64,000 nt of DNA from Scleromitrula shiraiana (GCA_028455995.1 JABELC010000004.1:1674001-1738000), one strand, 5' to 3'; positions 1 to 12,508 are shown, numbered from the stretch's first letter. A program made the numbers and translations. Notes: a model not told the origin generated them from the sequence alone.

Positions 1-965
1 TAACAAAGCTATCGGTGCAGAGTGTATTGGACGATTGACGATGCTTGATCCTAAGGCCTTTATGCCACAACTTAATGTGAGTGGTTCTTGATTTGAAGCG
101 TGAATGTATTAACTGACCTATTTGCAGAACTATCTTTCAGATCCATCTGCCTCAGTCCGAGCAATGGTTATCCAAGCTATACGCTATACATTATCAGATA
201 ACGATGAATCATTTGATTCAATTTTGAAGACAATGTTGATTGGCATGCTCAAAGTCATGCTTTCCGATCCCGAATTGGAAAACCGTCGCTTGGCTTTGAC
301 CACTTTGAATGCGGCTGCTCATAACAAGCCAGAGTTGATCAACCCTAACCTAGGCCAATTACTTCCTCTTGTGATGAATGAGTCGCAAATCAAGGCGCAA
401 TTAATTCGAGAAGTTATGATGGGTCCTTTCAAGCACAAGGTTGATGATGGTCTCGAAGTCCGAAAGGTAAATACAACATTATATTTCTTCTCTTTGGCGT
501 TGCTAATACAAATTATAGAGTGCATACGAAACTCTATACGCTCTTATGGAGACTGCATTCTCACGTATCAACATTCTTGATTTTTACGACCGAATTATCG
601 CTGGTTTGAAAGACGAGCATGATATCCGAGCACTTTGCATCCTCATGCTCAACAAGTTGGTTGTCTTAGATCCTGATGAGACAGCCCGTCGTCTCGATGC
701 CATCGCAGACTGCTTCCGCATAACCTTATCCATCAAACTAAAAGACACAGCAGTCAAGCAAGAGATCGAGAAACAAGACGAAGCAGTAAAGAGCACACTT
801 CGAGCAACACTGAATTTACACTCTCATATTCCAGCGGCAAGTACAGCTATGGGTGCTCATGGAGGTCAACATCAGACATGGAGGACTTTCTGGGAATGGG
901 TAGAGAAGGATTTTGAATACCAGATGAGGATGTTGAAGGATGAGAAGAAAGATTCGGTGCTTTGA
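1..965 (+). CDS. CAND1/TIP120-like cullin-associated protein, C-terminal part
   Basis: Partial gene entering from the left edge. Visible exons are 1-76, 128-466 and 519-965; the introns start GTGAGT and GTAAAT and end TTGCAG and TATAG, and the reading frame continues across both. The translation is helical HEAT-like repeat sequence ending in the TIP120 C-terminal domain, with recognisable stretches such as SDPELENRRLALTTLNAAAH and IREVMMGPFKHKVDDGLEVR. In other eukaryotes CAND1 binds cullin-RBX1 cores lacking NEDD8 and exchanges substrate-receptor modules of SCF-type ubiquitin ligases. Some filamentous ascomycetes (Aspergillus) carry this protein as two separate genes, CandA-N and CandA-C; the window does not show which arrangement applies here. 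It is convergent with the EF-Tu gene. Family assignment is confident; the N-terminus is outside the window. Confidence 0.92.
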
Positions 966-1788
966 ATCTGACGTGGATATGGATTATGACATCGATGATA
1001 TAATTATGACAATGACGAATATGAGGGTGGTGATTGATGAATGGGCGTAGCGAGAAGGCGAGCCAATCAGTAATTCTGGGAGGTTTTCTTTTGAGAAAAC
1101 GGAGGGGGGGGGGAAAGGGAGAGAAAAGATGATTTGCAACCTACATGAATTACATACACATGTCATTTATTTCTGCTCTTCTGCTTCAGATACCTATATA
1201 TTGATGGATGGATGATGATTGACGATAATTGAGATAATACCAAAATATTATTATAAATCCTTATGTACCATCTACATATCATATGTTTACGAAGAATCTT
1301 CCTAGTAATAGATAATCAATATCACGTCACATAACATACCAAATATTCAGCCTGAAGGGGAAAAAAGCCAAATGAGAGAGGAGTTTGTCTTTCTTTCTAT
1401 CTATCATTCGCACTAAAAACTCGAGTACGTATGTATATTATTACAAGGTGAGAAAACAAAGTGGTTATGGTATGAGTTGCTGTTTTGTGTATAAAGTTAC
1501 ATGCAAGATTCTTCTTACTTTTATCGTAATATAATCTTCTATTCCATGCCTGCCTGCCAGATTGAGTTTTTTTCTCCATTCATCCCCCTATCCATCCATC
1601 CCCTATCCGTCCAACCCCCTTACATGAATTCATTGTATAAGTTGAACCCATTCGTTGTCTTTGTCGTATTTTACACTCCCTCTCTGACATTTCATAATAC
1701 ACGGTACATGTAAATCATCCAATCACCTATTCAGAAGCAGCCTCCTGCCCTCCCCATCAAAGCCGTGGTATAAATCTCCTCCGACCCT
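966..1788. other. Convergent 3' intergenic spacer
   Basis: Spacer between two genes that end towards each other, presumably holding both 3' untranslated regions. It is AT-rich with a G run near 1105-1112. No coding frame with gene-like composition is visible. Confidence 0.6.
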
Positions 1789-3249
1789 CTACTTGATAAT
1801 TCTCGTAACCAACCCAGTAGCGACCGTTCGTCCACCTTCACGAATATTGAATCGCTGTCCAGCTTCCAACGCACATGGTTTCTCAATCTCACACTGCATC
1901 TCGACGTTATCACCCGGCATGACCATCTTGGAGTCGGCATCTTCGGTTCCCTCGGGCCAGTGAAGAGCAGCTGCCTCATCGGCCGTTCGGATGAAGATCT
2001 GAGGACGGTAGTTTTGGTGGAATCCGGTGTGACGGCCTCCTTCTTCCTTGGTGAGCACGTACATGGAGACGAGGAATTTAGTGTGGGCTTTTGTGGTTCC
2101 GGGGGCGGCGATGACCATTCCACGACGGACATCTTCGCGCTTGACACCTCGGAGGAGAAGTCCGGAGTTGTCACCTGCACGGGATTCGTCGCAGGATTTC
2201 TTGAAGGTTTCGATGTCGGTGACTTTGGTCTTGATGGGGTGGTCGCCCTTTCCGACGAGCTCGACTTCGGAATCCTTCTTTAAAACTCCGCGCTCTACAC
2301 GTCCGGAGGCGACGGTTCCACGACCGGGGATGGAGAATACATCTTCGACGGACATGAGGAAAGGTTTGTCGAGATCACGTTGAGGAGTTGGGATCCAGGT
2401 ATCAACAGCGTTCAACAACTCATCGATCTTAGTCTCACCGATTTCTGGTCTTCGGCCCTCGAGAGCGCAAAGGGCGGATCCGAGAATAATTGGAGTCTCT
2501 TCTCCTTCGAATCCGTATGAGGTGAGCAATTCACGCATTTCCATCTCGACCAACTCCAACATCTCAGGGTCCTCAAGAGCATCGACCTTGTTGACAAAGA
2601 CGACGATCTTTTGAACACCGACTTGACGGGCAAGGAGAAGATGCTCTCTGGTTTGGGGCATTTGTCCATCAGAAGCAGCAACGACAATTACGGCTCCGTC
2701 CATGTTGGCAGCTCCAGTAATCATGTTCTTGATGTAATCGGCGTGACCGGGACAGTCGACGTGGGAGTAATGGCGCGCGTCGGTCGAATATTCGATGTGT
2801 GCGGTGGAAATGGTGATACCACGCTTTCGTTCTTCGGGAGCCTTGTCAATGGCGCCATATTCGAGGAAACTGGCCATTCCCTTCTCTGATTGTCTCTTGG
2901 TGATGGCGGCAGTCAATGTGGTCTATTCAGTACATAATTAGCATTCGGTTTTGCCTCCCTGTGTCGAAGATGTGGATTGTAATCTATTTACCTTTCCATG
3001 ATCGACATGACCAATCGTACCTATATAGAATCAGCAAAAACCCTTTTTATTCTCAAAATTGACCATACCAATATTGACGTGAGGCTTCGTTCGCTCGAAA
3101 GCAGTAGCATATGAGCGAGCAGCATTGATCACAGCAGCTCCCCTCTGTCTGTTCAAAGCATGCTGTAATGGGCTTACAGCATTACCTTGTCTCAGCGCAG
3201 AACGAGCTGTTTGAAAGAATGGGGTGATCGATCGAGCAAACGCCGGCAT
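1789..3249 (-). CDS. TUF1: Mitochondrial translation elongation factor Tu
   Basis: Three exons on the minus strand, 3249-3069, 3020-2992 and 2922-1789, give 447 residues, the usual length for fungal mitochondrial EF-Tu. The N-terminus is basic and Ser/Ala-rich (MPAFARSITPFF and on to RSYA), a typical mitochondrial presequence. The GTPase motifs follow: GHVDHGKT (P-loop), the switch region around GITISTAHIEY, DCPGHADY (G3) and VNKVD (G4). Domains 2 and 3 are complete and end in RTVATGLVTRIIK. The protein delivers aminoacyl-tRNA to mitochondrial ribosomes. The middle exon is only 29 nt and encodes most of the P-loop, so the GKT motif is completed by splicing. Start is the first ATG upstream of the presequence. 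Function is near certain. Confidence 0.97.
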
Positions 3250-4751
3250 CTTGGAGAATGGAAATTATGGAGGAGGGAGAAAAGAGAATGGAATATTTCA
3301 CTGAATTGTCGACAAATCGAAATTCTGGTGCCACTCAATGAACTTTTTTTGGATCCATCTCGAAATATTTTTTGGCCTGATTCGGTCACCGTAGAAAGTG
3401 CGTCGTTAGCCCATGCAGCATCATGCTTCAAATGCATTTTGAGTAGTCCTATCGATCCTGGGCCTGTCTCAGTCAACTTATAACTGAATATGATAGCTCA
3501 CAATTGATATCACTTCTCTAGATTTCATATTTTGGAGAATATGTAATCGAATTATCTAAATTAACCCTACTGGTAGGTGTAAGGTAAGTAGATCGGCGCA
3601 AACAAAGAAATTCAGAATAAAACTTACCGGACCATTCATAATGTCGCTAATTCAATCATGGATTTTAGATAATCAGGGTAAATATCTACTTTAAACGAGG
3701 GGTATATTCAATAGGAACTAGATCAATCATGTCGATTACTTCCTCATAAATCCTTATACCCACGGATATATATATCCTTCTTGAATTGCGAGCGGGCTAC
3801 CCCATACATATCCCTCTCATCTACTAGCTAATATCACAGAATCAAATAATTCAAATAGGGTTTGAGATCGAGTTCGATCGATTACGAGACTCGATTGTTT
3901 GTTTGTATGTATGACGGTTTATAGTTAGTTCGCCGGTTGGATATTGATATAAATTCTAGTATGATATGAATAGCGAATATATCATGTAGCTATCACAACC
4001 ATCTATCCCTGACCGCAGGTTGCAAATGCTTTCAATCCTTTCTCTTCACATAATTTGGGTATTGACAATTCTCTTCCTTTGAGAAGAGAGTTCTTTAGTC
4101 AATCCATCTGTGCATTTGACATTTTATTGCCACCGATTAGTTCATTTAATTTTTATCTTTCATTTTCCATCTACTTTGATCGGATGAGATATTCCAAACG
4201 AACACTACTCTTCGTCCTGTTCTCCATCTAACCTCATTTCCTATTATCTCGCCTCATCCTCTCCCCTTCTTTCTTCTATTTGTATGTAACATCGTCACCC
4301 TAACCTCCCACCTCCATCTTATATTCATTCATCTCAACAAAATCACTATCGACCAATCGACTGCTTTATTAAATTCTACACAGCTAAAGTCAAAAGTTTG
4401 CATTTGAAGAATACAACAGTTACGTATTGTGTGTAGTAGGGGATAGTGAATCAAAGGATAGGTATTCAAGTCAACAAGTGGACTCAAACAATCTAGCAAG
4501 ATAAAACAACTAAATGGACGTCCGTTTTCATTCTCAAACTAGAATAATATCTAAACAAAACAAAGTAATAATACCGGTATGCATGAAGGAATGAATGAAT
4601 ATCACCAAGCCTCGTCTTCCTCACTCCTCATATCTAATGTTCACGACATGCTTTCCCATAGTCATCTCAATCTCTTCAGCCCTTCAATTGGATTCGGCTT
4701 GCTTTGATATCAAGCATTGAATTGGCATGTCGGGTTCATATAGGTTTGCAT
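3250..4751. other. Intergenic region, TUF1 promoter side
   Basis: About 1.5 kb between the start of TUF1 and the end of the next minus-strand gene. CT-rich stretches around 4150-4340 look like fungal promoter or leader sequence, but no ORF with coding character follows them. The ORF antisense to the TUF1 start is a shadow. Confidence 0.5.
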
Positions 4752-5445
4752 TTAAGCAGCCCAGCAATAGTAACTGCTAATAGCATTATCGAATTTGGCA
4801 AACTCTGAGGTAGCGAGGTTGCTGTATCCGGGGCTGAAGCAGCCGAAGTGACCTTCGCTGTCGTTGGCATTGAATGCTCTATTTTGGGTTGTTAATGATA
4901 TGTGCATGAGAAAGGGAGACGAGGAAGAAGTAGAGAAAAGAGCAGAGTGAGAGGGGGGATGAGGGATTTGAAGGAGGAAGAGAGGAACTAACCGGTAGAA
5001 TAGACAGTATAATCCTCCATCGGGTCCAAGAGCTGTAACTTGATCATTCAAATCACCGCTTAGATTGGCTATAATAATCAAATCGATTAGCACAGATTCT
5101 TCTTACTCCCCCAGATCGACCAATTTCCATGTTCCATCTCTTCTCCCCTCCAGGATTTAGCATATACATACTAACTTGCCCCAATCCATTAACAATATGC
5201 ACGCAGTAATTGGTGAATCCAGCTCCAGTGCAGAGATAAACACCCTGATTAGCGCGTTTAGTGAGGGAAGGAGTCGAAGCATCTCGTGGGATGAGAGAAG
5301 GATTCTTGATAGAGGCTGGGATATCCTCGGGGGCAACAACGGTTACAGTTGTTCCGTCAGGGTAGACACCGGGTGCGGGCAAGGCGGACACGGTGGCTGT
5401 GAGGGTAGTGAGGAGGGTGAGCAGTGTGCTGGTTGTGAACTTCAT
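4752..5445 (-). CDS. Small secreted cysteine-containing protein with Kex2-type site
   Basis: Three exons, 5445-5172, 5068-4993 and 4878-4752, give 158 residues. The first donor is taken as GTATGT and the second as GTTAGT; these keep one frame to the stop. Residues 1-21 are a clear signal peptide (MKFTTSTLLTLLTTLTATVSA). A Ser/Pro-rich propeptide-like stretch then leads to a dibasic Lys-Arg at 63-64, a likely Kex2 cleavage point. The mature part has five cysteines, in the contexts YLCTG, NYCVH, LYCLF, FGCFS and YYCWAA. I do not recognise the family. Size, signal peptide and processing site fit a secreted structural or effector-like protein; that role is inference. The five cysteines are an odd number, so one may be free or the last splice junction may be slightly wrong. 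Confidence 0.72.
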
Positions 5446-8269
5446 TTTGATGGTTGGGGTTAAGCTGGTTGGCTTGTGGGTATTTTTGTGATTTTGGTTG
5501 TTGACTTTGCTGTTGACGAGCTGATGAGTGAATAGAGAAGGGTTGATGGTGATGTCGAGCAGTCTTTATACTTCGACTCCTTCGATACCTCCACCCGGCT
5601 TCCTCATCACCCGGCTTATTCACCATTATAGCAGTGATGAAGTTGACTACGAGGTAAGACATATCCAGCATCTAATCATGCTGGTTTCCATGCCACTCTG
5701 ACAGCATGTCTTGTCTATGATCATCCATTCCGTTCTGAAAGTGAACAGATTCATCATGATATTCCATAATCTCCCACATCGTGGTCTTTCTTGTGAGTTA
5801 CCAATACCTATACGATCGGCGATAATTTGAATCATGATTGCATACAATGCCTATGCACAAGAGGATCAATCCATCCGAAAATTTTGTATGATGTTTCATC
5901 TGAGTAATACGGAGGTTTAGTCACCTTGATGGCCAGTATTGTCTTAATGATTATCATTGATATACTCTAGTGTCTTCCACGATGATACTGTATTGGAATT
6001 CAATACAAAAATTAGGTAGCAGCAGCACAGATAGAGAATCTCATCGTGTAACGACAATCCGTATACCGAGTGCCAAGAGATCTCTTATAATAGAATCTAG
6101 CAAGATAGAAGACTATAATTGATGACAAAATCGCCGCGGAGCAGATGATATTGTTAATCTTTAGGACATGAACGGCAAGGAACGGTGAAGAAACAAATCA
6201 CAATTCTTACCAATCAGAAACAGATAAACGAATGTTGAGGTTGAAGGCCAAGATACCAAGATATGCTGACGGCAATACTCATGAAAACAACTGCTGACAA
6301 TGATACCAAGACCTGAGGCGTAAAGAATATATAATCGAATTCATGGTGACTAACCATGGCCAAGATATCTTGGCGGGGTAAAGAGACCCCGCCATTGACG
6401 TTACGGGTATCGGCAATGGCAATGGCAATGGAATGGGTATGCGATAGCTATTGTGGTAGCCTACTAGATGGCGTTGGATTCATTTGATATCCTGAGTAGT
6501 GTTATTCCGCCAGTAAGGGAGTTTATGCTACGCACGTTATGGGAATTGGAATCCTTCCTTACTTGGCGAATTCCTATGGCGATGAAGAACCTTCACATTT
6601 AGCTGCAGCAAAAGCCAACTGCGCTGGTAAACATCAATCATCGGATAGCTTAGACCCCTTCATGCCCCGGCCTCATTCTTGATGTAAGGGACGAAGACTG
6701 CAGCGTTTCCGAGAATGATTGTGCATATTATTCTGAAACCTACACAACTCACATGATCATAGCATACTGGCAGGTATTTCACCCCACGAACAGCGTATGC
6801 AAGTACTGCTTATGGCAACTTAGCTCACACAGTATACATCCCATATCACAACAGACGAAATCACAAAGAGTTCAACAAATTTGACCAAAGCATCGAGTAA
6901 GATTTAATATTTTATTACTAAATGACATGTCTCATGGAATCCACGCCGGCACCACATACCTCCAAGCAATTCTAAAATAATTTGTCTCCAAAAAGCACCG
7001 AGCACAAAACTTCGCCAAGGAAGAATTCATAGATAGGTACATCAAGGAAGGTCTCGAAGAATCAAAATCGTGACCGGATATTATTCTAGCTTCACTGTCC
7101 ACACTTGCTCGCTCTGGGTTGAGACTCGACAAGCTCTAGCAATATTTTGAAGCCGAGGGGAATGAAATGATACACAGAGATTTTAGAAGGGAAAAAGAGA
7201 TTCTATAATAGAAAATGAACCAAACCGCTGAGAGAATGCATTATTTTTCAATTGAACCATCCAATGTTTATTGAATATGGATTGAGTTATTGAGTTATTT
7301 GGTTGTGTTGTTGTGAGTTGATGTTGAGAAGAGGTTCTGCAGAAAAAATCGAGTTTTCATGCACAGTCTGTTAGCGTGTACACTAGTGCATAAGAGGATA
7401 AGCTTGGTCCAGGTTTGCACTAGACTCAATTGGGGTAGAACTTCGGTAGTCATTTTTATCTACAGACGTCTTTGAATATCTGCATTTCGTGATATATAGA
7501 CATGCATCTGGCATCTGAAATCTGAATCTGAGATGACTCTCTTTTTGGTGAAGAAATATCGAATGATGTAAAATCCTCGAATTTACACATTTCGTTAGAT
7601 GAAAAGAAGACTTCTTTCTCAGATGCTGGATTTTTAGCTTAATCCTCGAGATGGAGTCGGAAAGATTTATTCGAACAATTCAGCTTGCAAGTGCATAAGA
7701 AATAATACAATGATTTCTATATTGAGTGCTACTGTACTTTACAAAGATAGCATCATGCATGAATCACACGTTTTAAAGTGGGGTTTTCTTCGATATTGTT
7801 TGATCTTCTAGTGTTGCAGTAATCATTACAAAGGTCTAATGGCACCGACCAAGAACTGGCTAGACCAGTGAACAGAACCACACAATCCTACCAATGTGTC
7901 TTGAATCAGATCTTGATCATATAATGTTGGACCTACTAGATGATGGTACTTGCGAAATTTGAGATTTCGGCTAAGGCGAAGGTCTTCCAAACGACCATCG
8001 TGATGTTGGAAATCGCAACATGACTAGTCATCGGTTCATGGAGGATTAATTACCTTGTGTTATAGAGGAGCGAACCAGAAACATAAATGCATATATATGA
8101 GAGAGTTTCTCCCCTTGAAATGAATTATCATTATCAACAATTCAATCACTATTCCACCACCATTTCATACTATCCTACCTTCAATATCAACGAAAGTTAA
8201 AAATTAACAGTTTGATCACTAACCCATTGAATCCTCCAATTTTCCGGCTTCAATAAAACCTTGCAAGAT
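5446..8269. other. Long intergenic region without a supported gene
   Basis: About 2.8 kb. A short GGCAAT repeat lies near 6412-6430. On the minus strand a 66-codon frame (7132-6932) ending RYVVPAWIP looks protein-like, and a CAACAACAC-rich leader-like stretch lies upstream near 7300. The frame begins at TTG, and I could not find a convincing spliced ATG exon, so I do not call a gene. The rest shows nothing. Confidence 0.4.
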
Positions 8270-8528
8270 ATGACAAAATTATCCGATTCACAAATCAAGT
8301 TTGGCTGACAATTTTATCGTCAAAAAACTCAAAGCCAGACGTGAAAAGAAACGTGAAAAGGAGCAACAGGAGCGTGAAGAAAGAGAGGAAGAGAACCATC
8401 ACAAGAAAGAACTCCTAAGACTGAAAGACAACGAGAATATCGAAAGAGAAGCCTACTGTCATAGACAACCTTTGAAAAGTTATAGAGAACAAGGAAACAA
8501 TTCATCAACTGGTCAAGAGAAGAAATAA
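8270..8528 (+). pseudogene. Charged coiled-coil ORF without a usable start
   Basis: An open frame from 8274 to 8528 encodes about 75 residues that are very rich in Lys, Glu and Arg (KKLKARREKKREKEQQ) and would form a single charged helix. The only nearby ATG (8270) lies in another frame and stops after 12 codons (MTKLSDSQIKFG). A CT-rich leader-like stretch precedes it at 8140-8200. Either an unrecognised upstream exon supplies the start, or a small indel has broken a short gene. I know no function for it, and confidence that it is a gene is low. Confidence 0.25.
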
Positions 8529-9004
8529 GTTTCAAGCAAATAGTTGCAATGGAAAACCATATAACAATTAAAATCCATATTTCTTGTTGGAACTGGGTTG
8601 ACTTAGGCATTTTTGAGAGGTTGTAGAACTTCTAGTGCATTCTCAAACTCTTGGTTGGATATAGAAATAGAAACGGTTTTAAACCTTTAGAACTCAAAAG
8701 CTTATAGTCATCGTGTAATTCTCTATGACTATTTTTTTGTGGTCCAAAACAATGTCCTGTACAAATGCAATATAAAAGTAACAGGATATATAATATATAA
8801 AAGCTTCGGCACCATAAAAAATCCGAATCCCGTGCACGCCCCTCCTGTAAACTCGCGTCATAGAAATACTCTCCCCTCGAACGCGACAATTAAATTAAAT
8901 TAAAATCTTCCCTTCAGGGCCTCCACGCAAAATATCCCAACTTAACTACTAATTATTCTACATATCGCTCTCATAGTTCTTACTCCATTACCGTTCCCCA
9001 AAAT
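8529..9004. other. Upstream region of the EF-hand gene
   Basis: Intergenic, AT-rich, with a CT-rich stretch before the ATG at 9005. No separate feature was seen. Confidence 0.5.
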
Positions 9005-9771
9005 ATGGCAAGTACCTCTTTCTCCTCAACCTCATCAAACCTCCTCTTCCCCTCCCAAAAATACTAACAATTCTGCAAAGCCAGCCAAACGCAAAGAAGC
9101 CGGCAGCGGCGTCCCAACAACAGGCCCTCGCTCCAAGCTAGCAAAAGAACACAATATTACTGCAGCAGAAGAAACAGAAATTAAAGAAGCATTTTCTTTA
9201 TTTTCTATGAAGATGGAGGGAGAGAAGGAGGGCGTTATGCCTATTGGCGATGTGCGACGTGCGTTAATGTAAGTAATATATATATATATATCGTATTATT
9301 TCCCCATCTATCTACTACCTGCGATCAGATATCACAAATAATCTCGGAACTCAAAAGCTAACATAAACCAGCGCACTAGGACTCCCGCCCACCGCCACCG
9401 AACTCTCCGAATACCACAGTATCCTCGACCCCGAAGAAGAAGGCTACACCCTCTACCGACACTTCGTCGCCATCTGCGCCATAAAATTCCATTCGCAATC
9501 GCGGACATCAGATTCGCATAGGAAGGATGTGGACGATGCGTTCCGATTATTTACGCACGCGGGATTGAAAGGCGGAAGTGGAAATGCGAATGGAGAGGGT
9601 AGGATTACAGTGACGACGTTGAAGAAGGTGGCGGCATTGTTGAAGGAGGATGTGGATGAGGAGTTGTTGGTTAGTATGGTTTTGGAGGCGAATGGGGGGA
9701 AGGGGGTGGGGAGGGGGGTGGAGAGGGATGAGTTTGAGGGGGTTATGAGGAGGGCGGGGATGTGGAGATAG
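9005..9771 (+). CDS. EF-hand (centrin/calmodulin-like) protein with degenerate loops
   Basis: Exons 9005-9011, 9085-9268 and 9372-9771 give 196 residues. The first exon is only 7 nt (ATGGCAA); its GTACCT donor joined to the second candidate AG gives the continuous start MATKRKEAGSG. The segment ITAAEETEIKEAFSLFSMK matches the entering helix of centrin or calmodulin EF-hand 1. A second pair follows around VDDAFRLFTHAG, GRITVTTLKKVAALL and LLVSMVLEANGG. The calcium loops are degenerate: the first loop reads SMKMEGEKEGVMPIGD, and the last is Gly-rich and lacks the usual acidic positions. It may be a structural partner that does not bind calcium, like the centrin-like Rad33 of yeast; that comparison is inference. 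It is convergent with the eIF4E-family gene. Confidence 0.78.
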
Positions 9772-10191
9772 GTTTTGGATGATGGATGGGTTGGGCTGAG
9801 TTGGGCTGGGCTGATCTATTTTATTTTAATACACGGGTTGGGAATTATGTTTGGCTTGGCGCATGAATGGATATATCTGGAGGTTGATGATCACTTTGGC
9901 AGGGCGCTGGGGATTTTGGGATGAATGGCATGGGTCACATACACACACATAAAGAGGCGTTTCTAGCATAGCGATGCATATATTTCATTTCTCTGCTATC
10001 TTCTTAGCATGAACGCCGATGGATTGTACAAAATCCATCAAAAACACCTTTCCACCTTATAACAAAACATAACATATCTGTAATTCGTTATGTGATTTTC
10101 CAATTGGTAAATAAAAGAGATACGCCCGGCTCCATACATCATACTACTACTGCGTCTGAATCAAACAAATGTCAAGCAAGCATAGATAGCT
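9772..10191. other. Convergent 3' spacer
   Basis: Spacer between two convergent genes, likely holding their 3' ends. Nothing else was seen. Confidence 0.5.
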
Positions 10192-11258
10192 CTAGCGCAA
10201 GTTCCAAATTGCAGGCACCTCTGTTTTGGTAGCCGCCGCCGGGGCCTCAGTCTGTGCGGAAGGTGGGTTTGTCGGAGCTGTTGCCGGTGGAGGTGCTTTG
10301 AAGCCAGAGTGATCTGAGTGCTTCTTATAGAAGAAGTTGTCTGGTTTTGGTTTCAGTTCTTGAGGAAGTTCTTCCAATACTGTAGCGAGGAGGGCATCGA
10401 TAGATTTCTGTTTCGATGCATCACGGTGCCAGATTGAGATGAGATGGGAATTGAATCGGACGGATAGACCAACACCGCAAAGTTGATCATCTGTATGTTG
10501 TTAGTATACTCAGTTTCCTGGAAGTAAATAATGTTGTCCTCAGCCATGTCAGATAGGCAAAGCACCCATTCCGTGGAACTTGGAGGAGAATCCTCAAGAT
10601 ACAGCCCAGTTTAACGTAACAATCCGCACACAACAAAGATCCCCTGAAAAAGCTTACCTGTATCCAAACAGCCCTGCAGCTTCTCCCCGATAGCCATCAA
10701 CTGAACTCTAGTAAAAAAGTCCGGACCATTCTCTTTCGGCACTCTAAAAGTCCAACTACCTCCATTTATATTTCTTCGGTCCTCCCAAATAGGTTGAAAG
10801 CCTTGTTTAAATAGATAAATCGATTCTCGCATCCTGATCTGACCAAATGGGGTATTGTTGCAGTATCTCCAGAAATCTTGGATCGATTCGATTTGTGTTG
10901 GTAGCTTGTCGAGCGTCTCATTGTAACTGCCAGCTGCGGATTTTTGTTGATCTTTTTGTTGTCTATAGAATGAGATGGAATGGTTAGCTATTGCATTTCT
11001 AGCTGTAGTTGTAGTTGGGGTAGTTGGTTCTTCTCCACAACCCCACAATCGACTGGGCAGAAACCAACATCCTCACCCCGCAAACAATGAGATTGCTCAC
11101 CTATCAAAGTATATATTCCAGTAATGCTGTGTGGGCAAAGGACGCATCGCCTTCAGCATATTCTTCTTAGCATCATCACGCTGCTCAGCGGGCGACCCGG
11201 TATCACTCGGTCCAGTGGTAGGAATCCCTCGTGTAAGAAGTGATGGTCTTAACGCCAT
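10192..11258 (-). CDS. eIF4E-family mRNA cap-binding protein
   Basis: Three exons, 11258-11101, 10962-10658 and 10490-10192, give 253 residues. The cap-binding fold is clear: LPTQHYWNIYFDR near the start of the core, FWRYCNNTP, then PIWEDRRNINGGSWTFRV with the Trp-Glu pair that sandwiches and contacts m7G, then VRFNSHLISIWHRDA near the C-terminus. An Ala/Pro/Thr-rich tail ends in WNLR. The Tyr in the first aromatic motif and the WEDRRN context resemble the 4E-HP/class II branch more than canonical eIF4E; a tree would be needed to settle this. Start is the ATG of MALRPSLLTR, since codons upstream belong to the leader. It shares a 640-bp divergent promoter with the NOPCHAP1-like gene. Confidence 0.9.
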
Positions 11259-11899
11259 ATTGCAATATGTATTTAATAAGAATAAGAGAATAAAAAAGAA
11301 TCTTGTAACACTTAAGACAAGAAACCCCAAGAATCTACAACGTCGCAAAGGTGGGATGAACAAGAGAAAAGAGTAGTAAGAATACTAGAAAACAGGGGAT
11401 GAAAGAAGAACCAAATACTACCCAGAGACAAAGGACGATGGATCGGATGTGATGAAGCAATGGCGCCAAGAGCACGCACAGTAGATCACATCTCCCAGGA
11501 TGAAACATGAAACAAGCGCCGAACACCCCATTGCTCAATTCTCAACCCCTTGTTGGATGACACGCAATGCTAGCATTTTGTGCATCTCACATTGGTTGCG
11601 TAAAATTGCGACGCGATCCGAGACATCCAAAATGACTGGCTGATGGACCTTTCACGTGATTGGAAAATTTGGCGAAGAACTCGTATCTTAGTTTACATTG
11701 GGGAAAGTATATCGTCGGTTCGTATATGATCAACAAATTAAGTTGCGCAATTGAAAATACGTACGTTGATTAGACAGTTTCCTTTTCTTCAGGAAGGATC
11801 GAAAAGAAACATAAAAGTCAAACATATTCGTCAAAATCTTACATCATATCATTCTCCACACCAGGGTCTCTTGTTCCCTAAATCTCCAATCACATCAGC
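11259..11899. promoter_or_regulatory. Divergent promoter region (eIF4E family / NOPCHAP1-like)
   Basis: A 640-bp spacer between two genes that start away from each other. It must contain the promoters and leaders of both. No specific site can be assigned. ORFs within it are low-complexity shadows. Confidence 0.55.
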
Positions 11900-12508
11900 A
11901 TGTCAGCAATCAAACGCTCATCTCCTTCTATCTCCGATCGGGATCAGGATTTATCCCAAGATTCATCTACGGGCAAGAAATCAATCCTTGAATCAAAACC
12001 CTCTAAACGTATCGCCCTCGGTAAAAAATCAAACACAAACACAAACACTCCGGCACCACCCACCCAATCCACCACCTCCGATACCTCATCCTCAGAATCC
12101 TCTTCCGAAGAAGAAGATTCCGACTCCGATTCCGAAGAATCAGAAAAGGAAAAAGAAATCCCACTAATCCGTCCTCTAAACTCCAGACCCGTGATGCGAA
12201 TCTCGGCATTGGAGAAATCAGAGGGTTTAAGTAATCTTCCTGATTTTTTGAAGAAGATGAAGGAGGCGAATGAGGAGTTGATGAAAAAGATGGATGGTGG
12301 TGAGGAGAGGGGGTTAGAGGATGTTAGGGAGGGGGAGAGTTATGTGGAGATGAATTTGGGGTTGGGGGTTTGGGAGGAGAAGAGGGAGGGAGAGGGAGAG
12401 GATGGTGAAAGTGGGAGTGGAGGGGATAGTGACAGTGAAGGGGAGGAAGATGCGGATGGGGATAGGAAGATGAAGGGGGTGAAGAGGGCGGGGATTGAAG
12501 AAGTTTAA
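11900..12508 (+). CDS. NOPCHAP1-like acidic nuclear protein
   Basis: A single exon gives 202 residues. The N-terminal half is Ser/Thr-rich and becomes a Ser/Glu/Asp tract (SSSESSSEEEDSDSDSEESE). The conserved core carries LSNLPDFLKKMKEANEEL and then YVEMNLGLGVWEEK, which resembles the NOPCHAP1 (formerly DUF4598) family. In human cells NOPCHAP1 links the NOP58 box C/D snoRNP protein to the R2TP chaperone. The C-terminus is again acidic and ends with a basic KMKGVKRAG patch. The family call rests on two short motifs, so it is moderate. It is divergent from the eIF4E-family gene. Confidence 0.62.
   Translation: MSAIKRSSPSISDRDQDLSQDSSTGKKSILESKPSKRIALGKKSNTNTNTPAPPTQSTTSDTSSSESSSEEEDSDSDSEESEKEKEIPLIRPLNSRPVMRISALEKSEGLSNLPDFLKKMKEANEELMKKMDGGEERGLEDVREGESYVEMNLGLGVWEEKREGEGEDGESGSGGDSDSEGEEDADGDRKMKGVKRAGIEEV

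Noticed and set aside
1960..2889. Plus-strand ORFs opposite TUF1
   Set aside because: They are antisense shadows of a strongly conserved EF-Tu coding frame.
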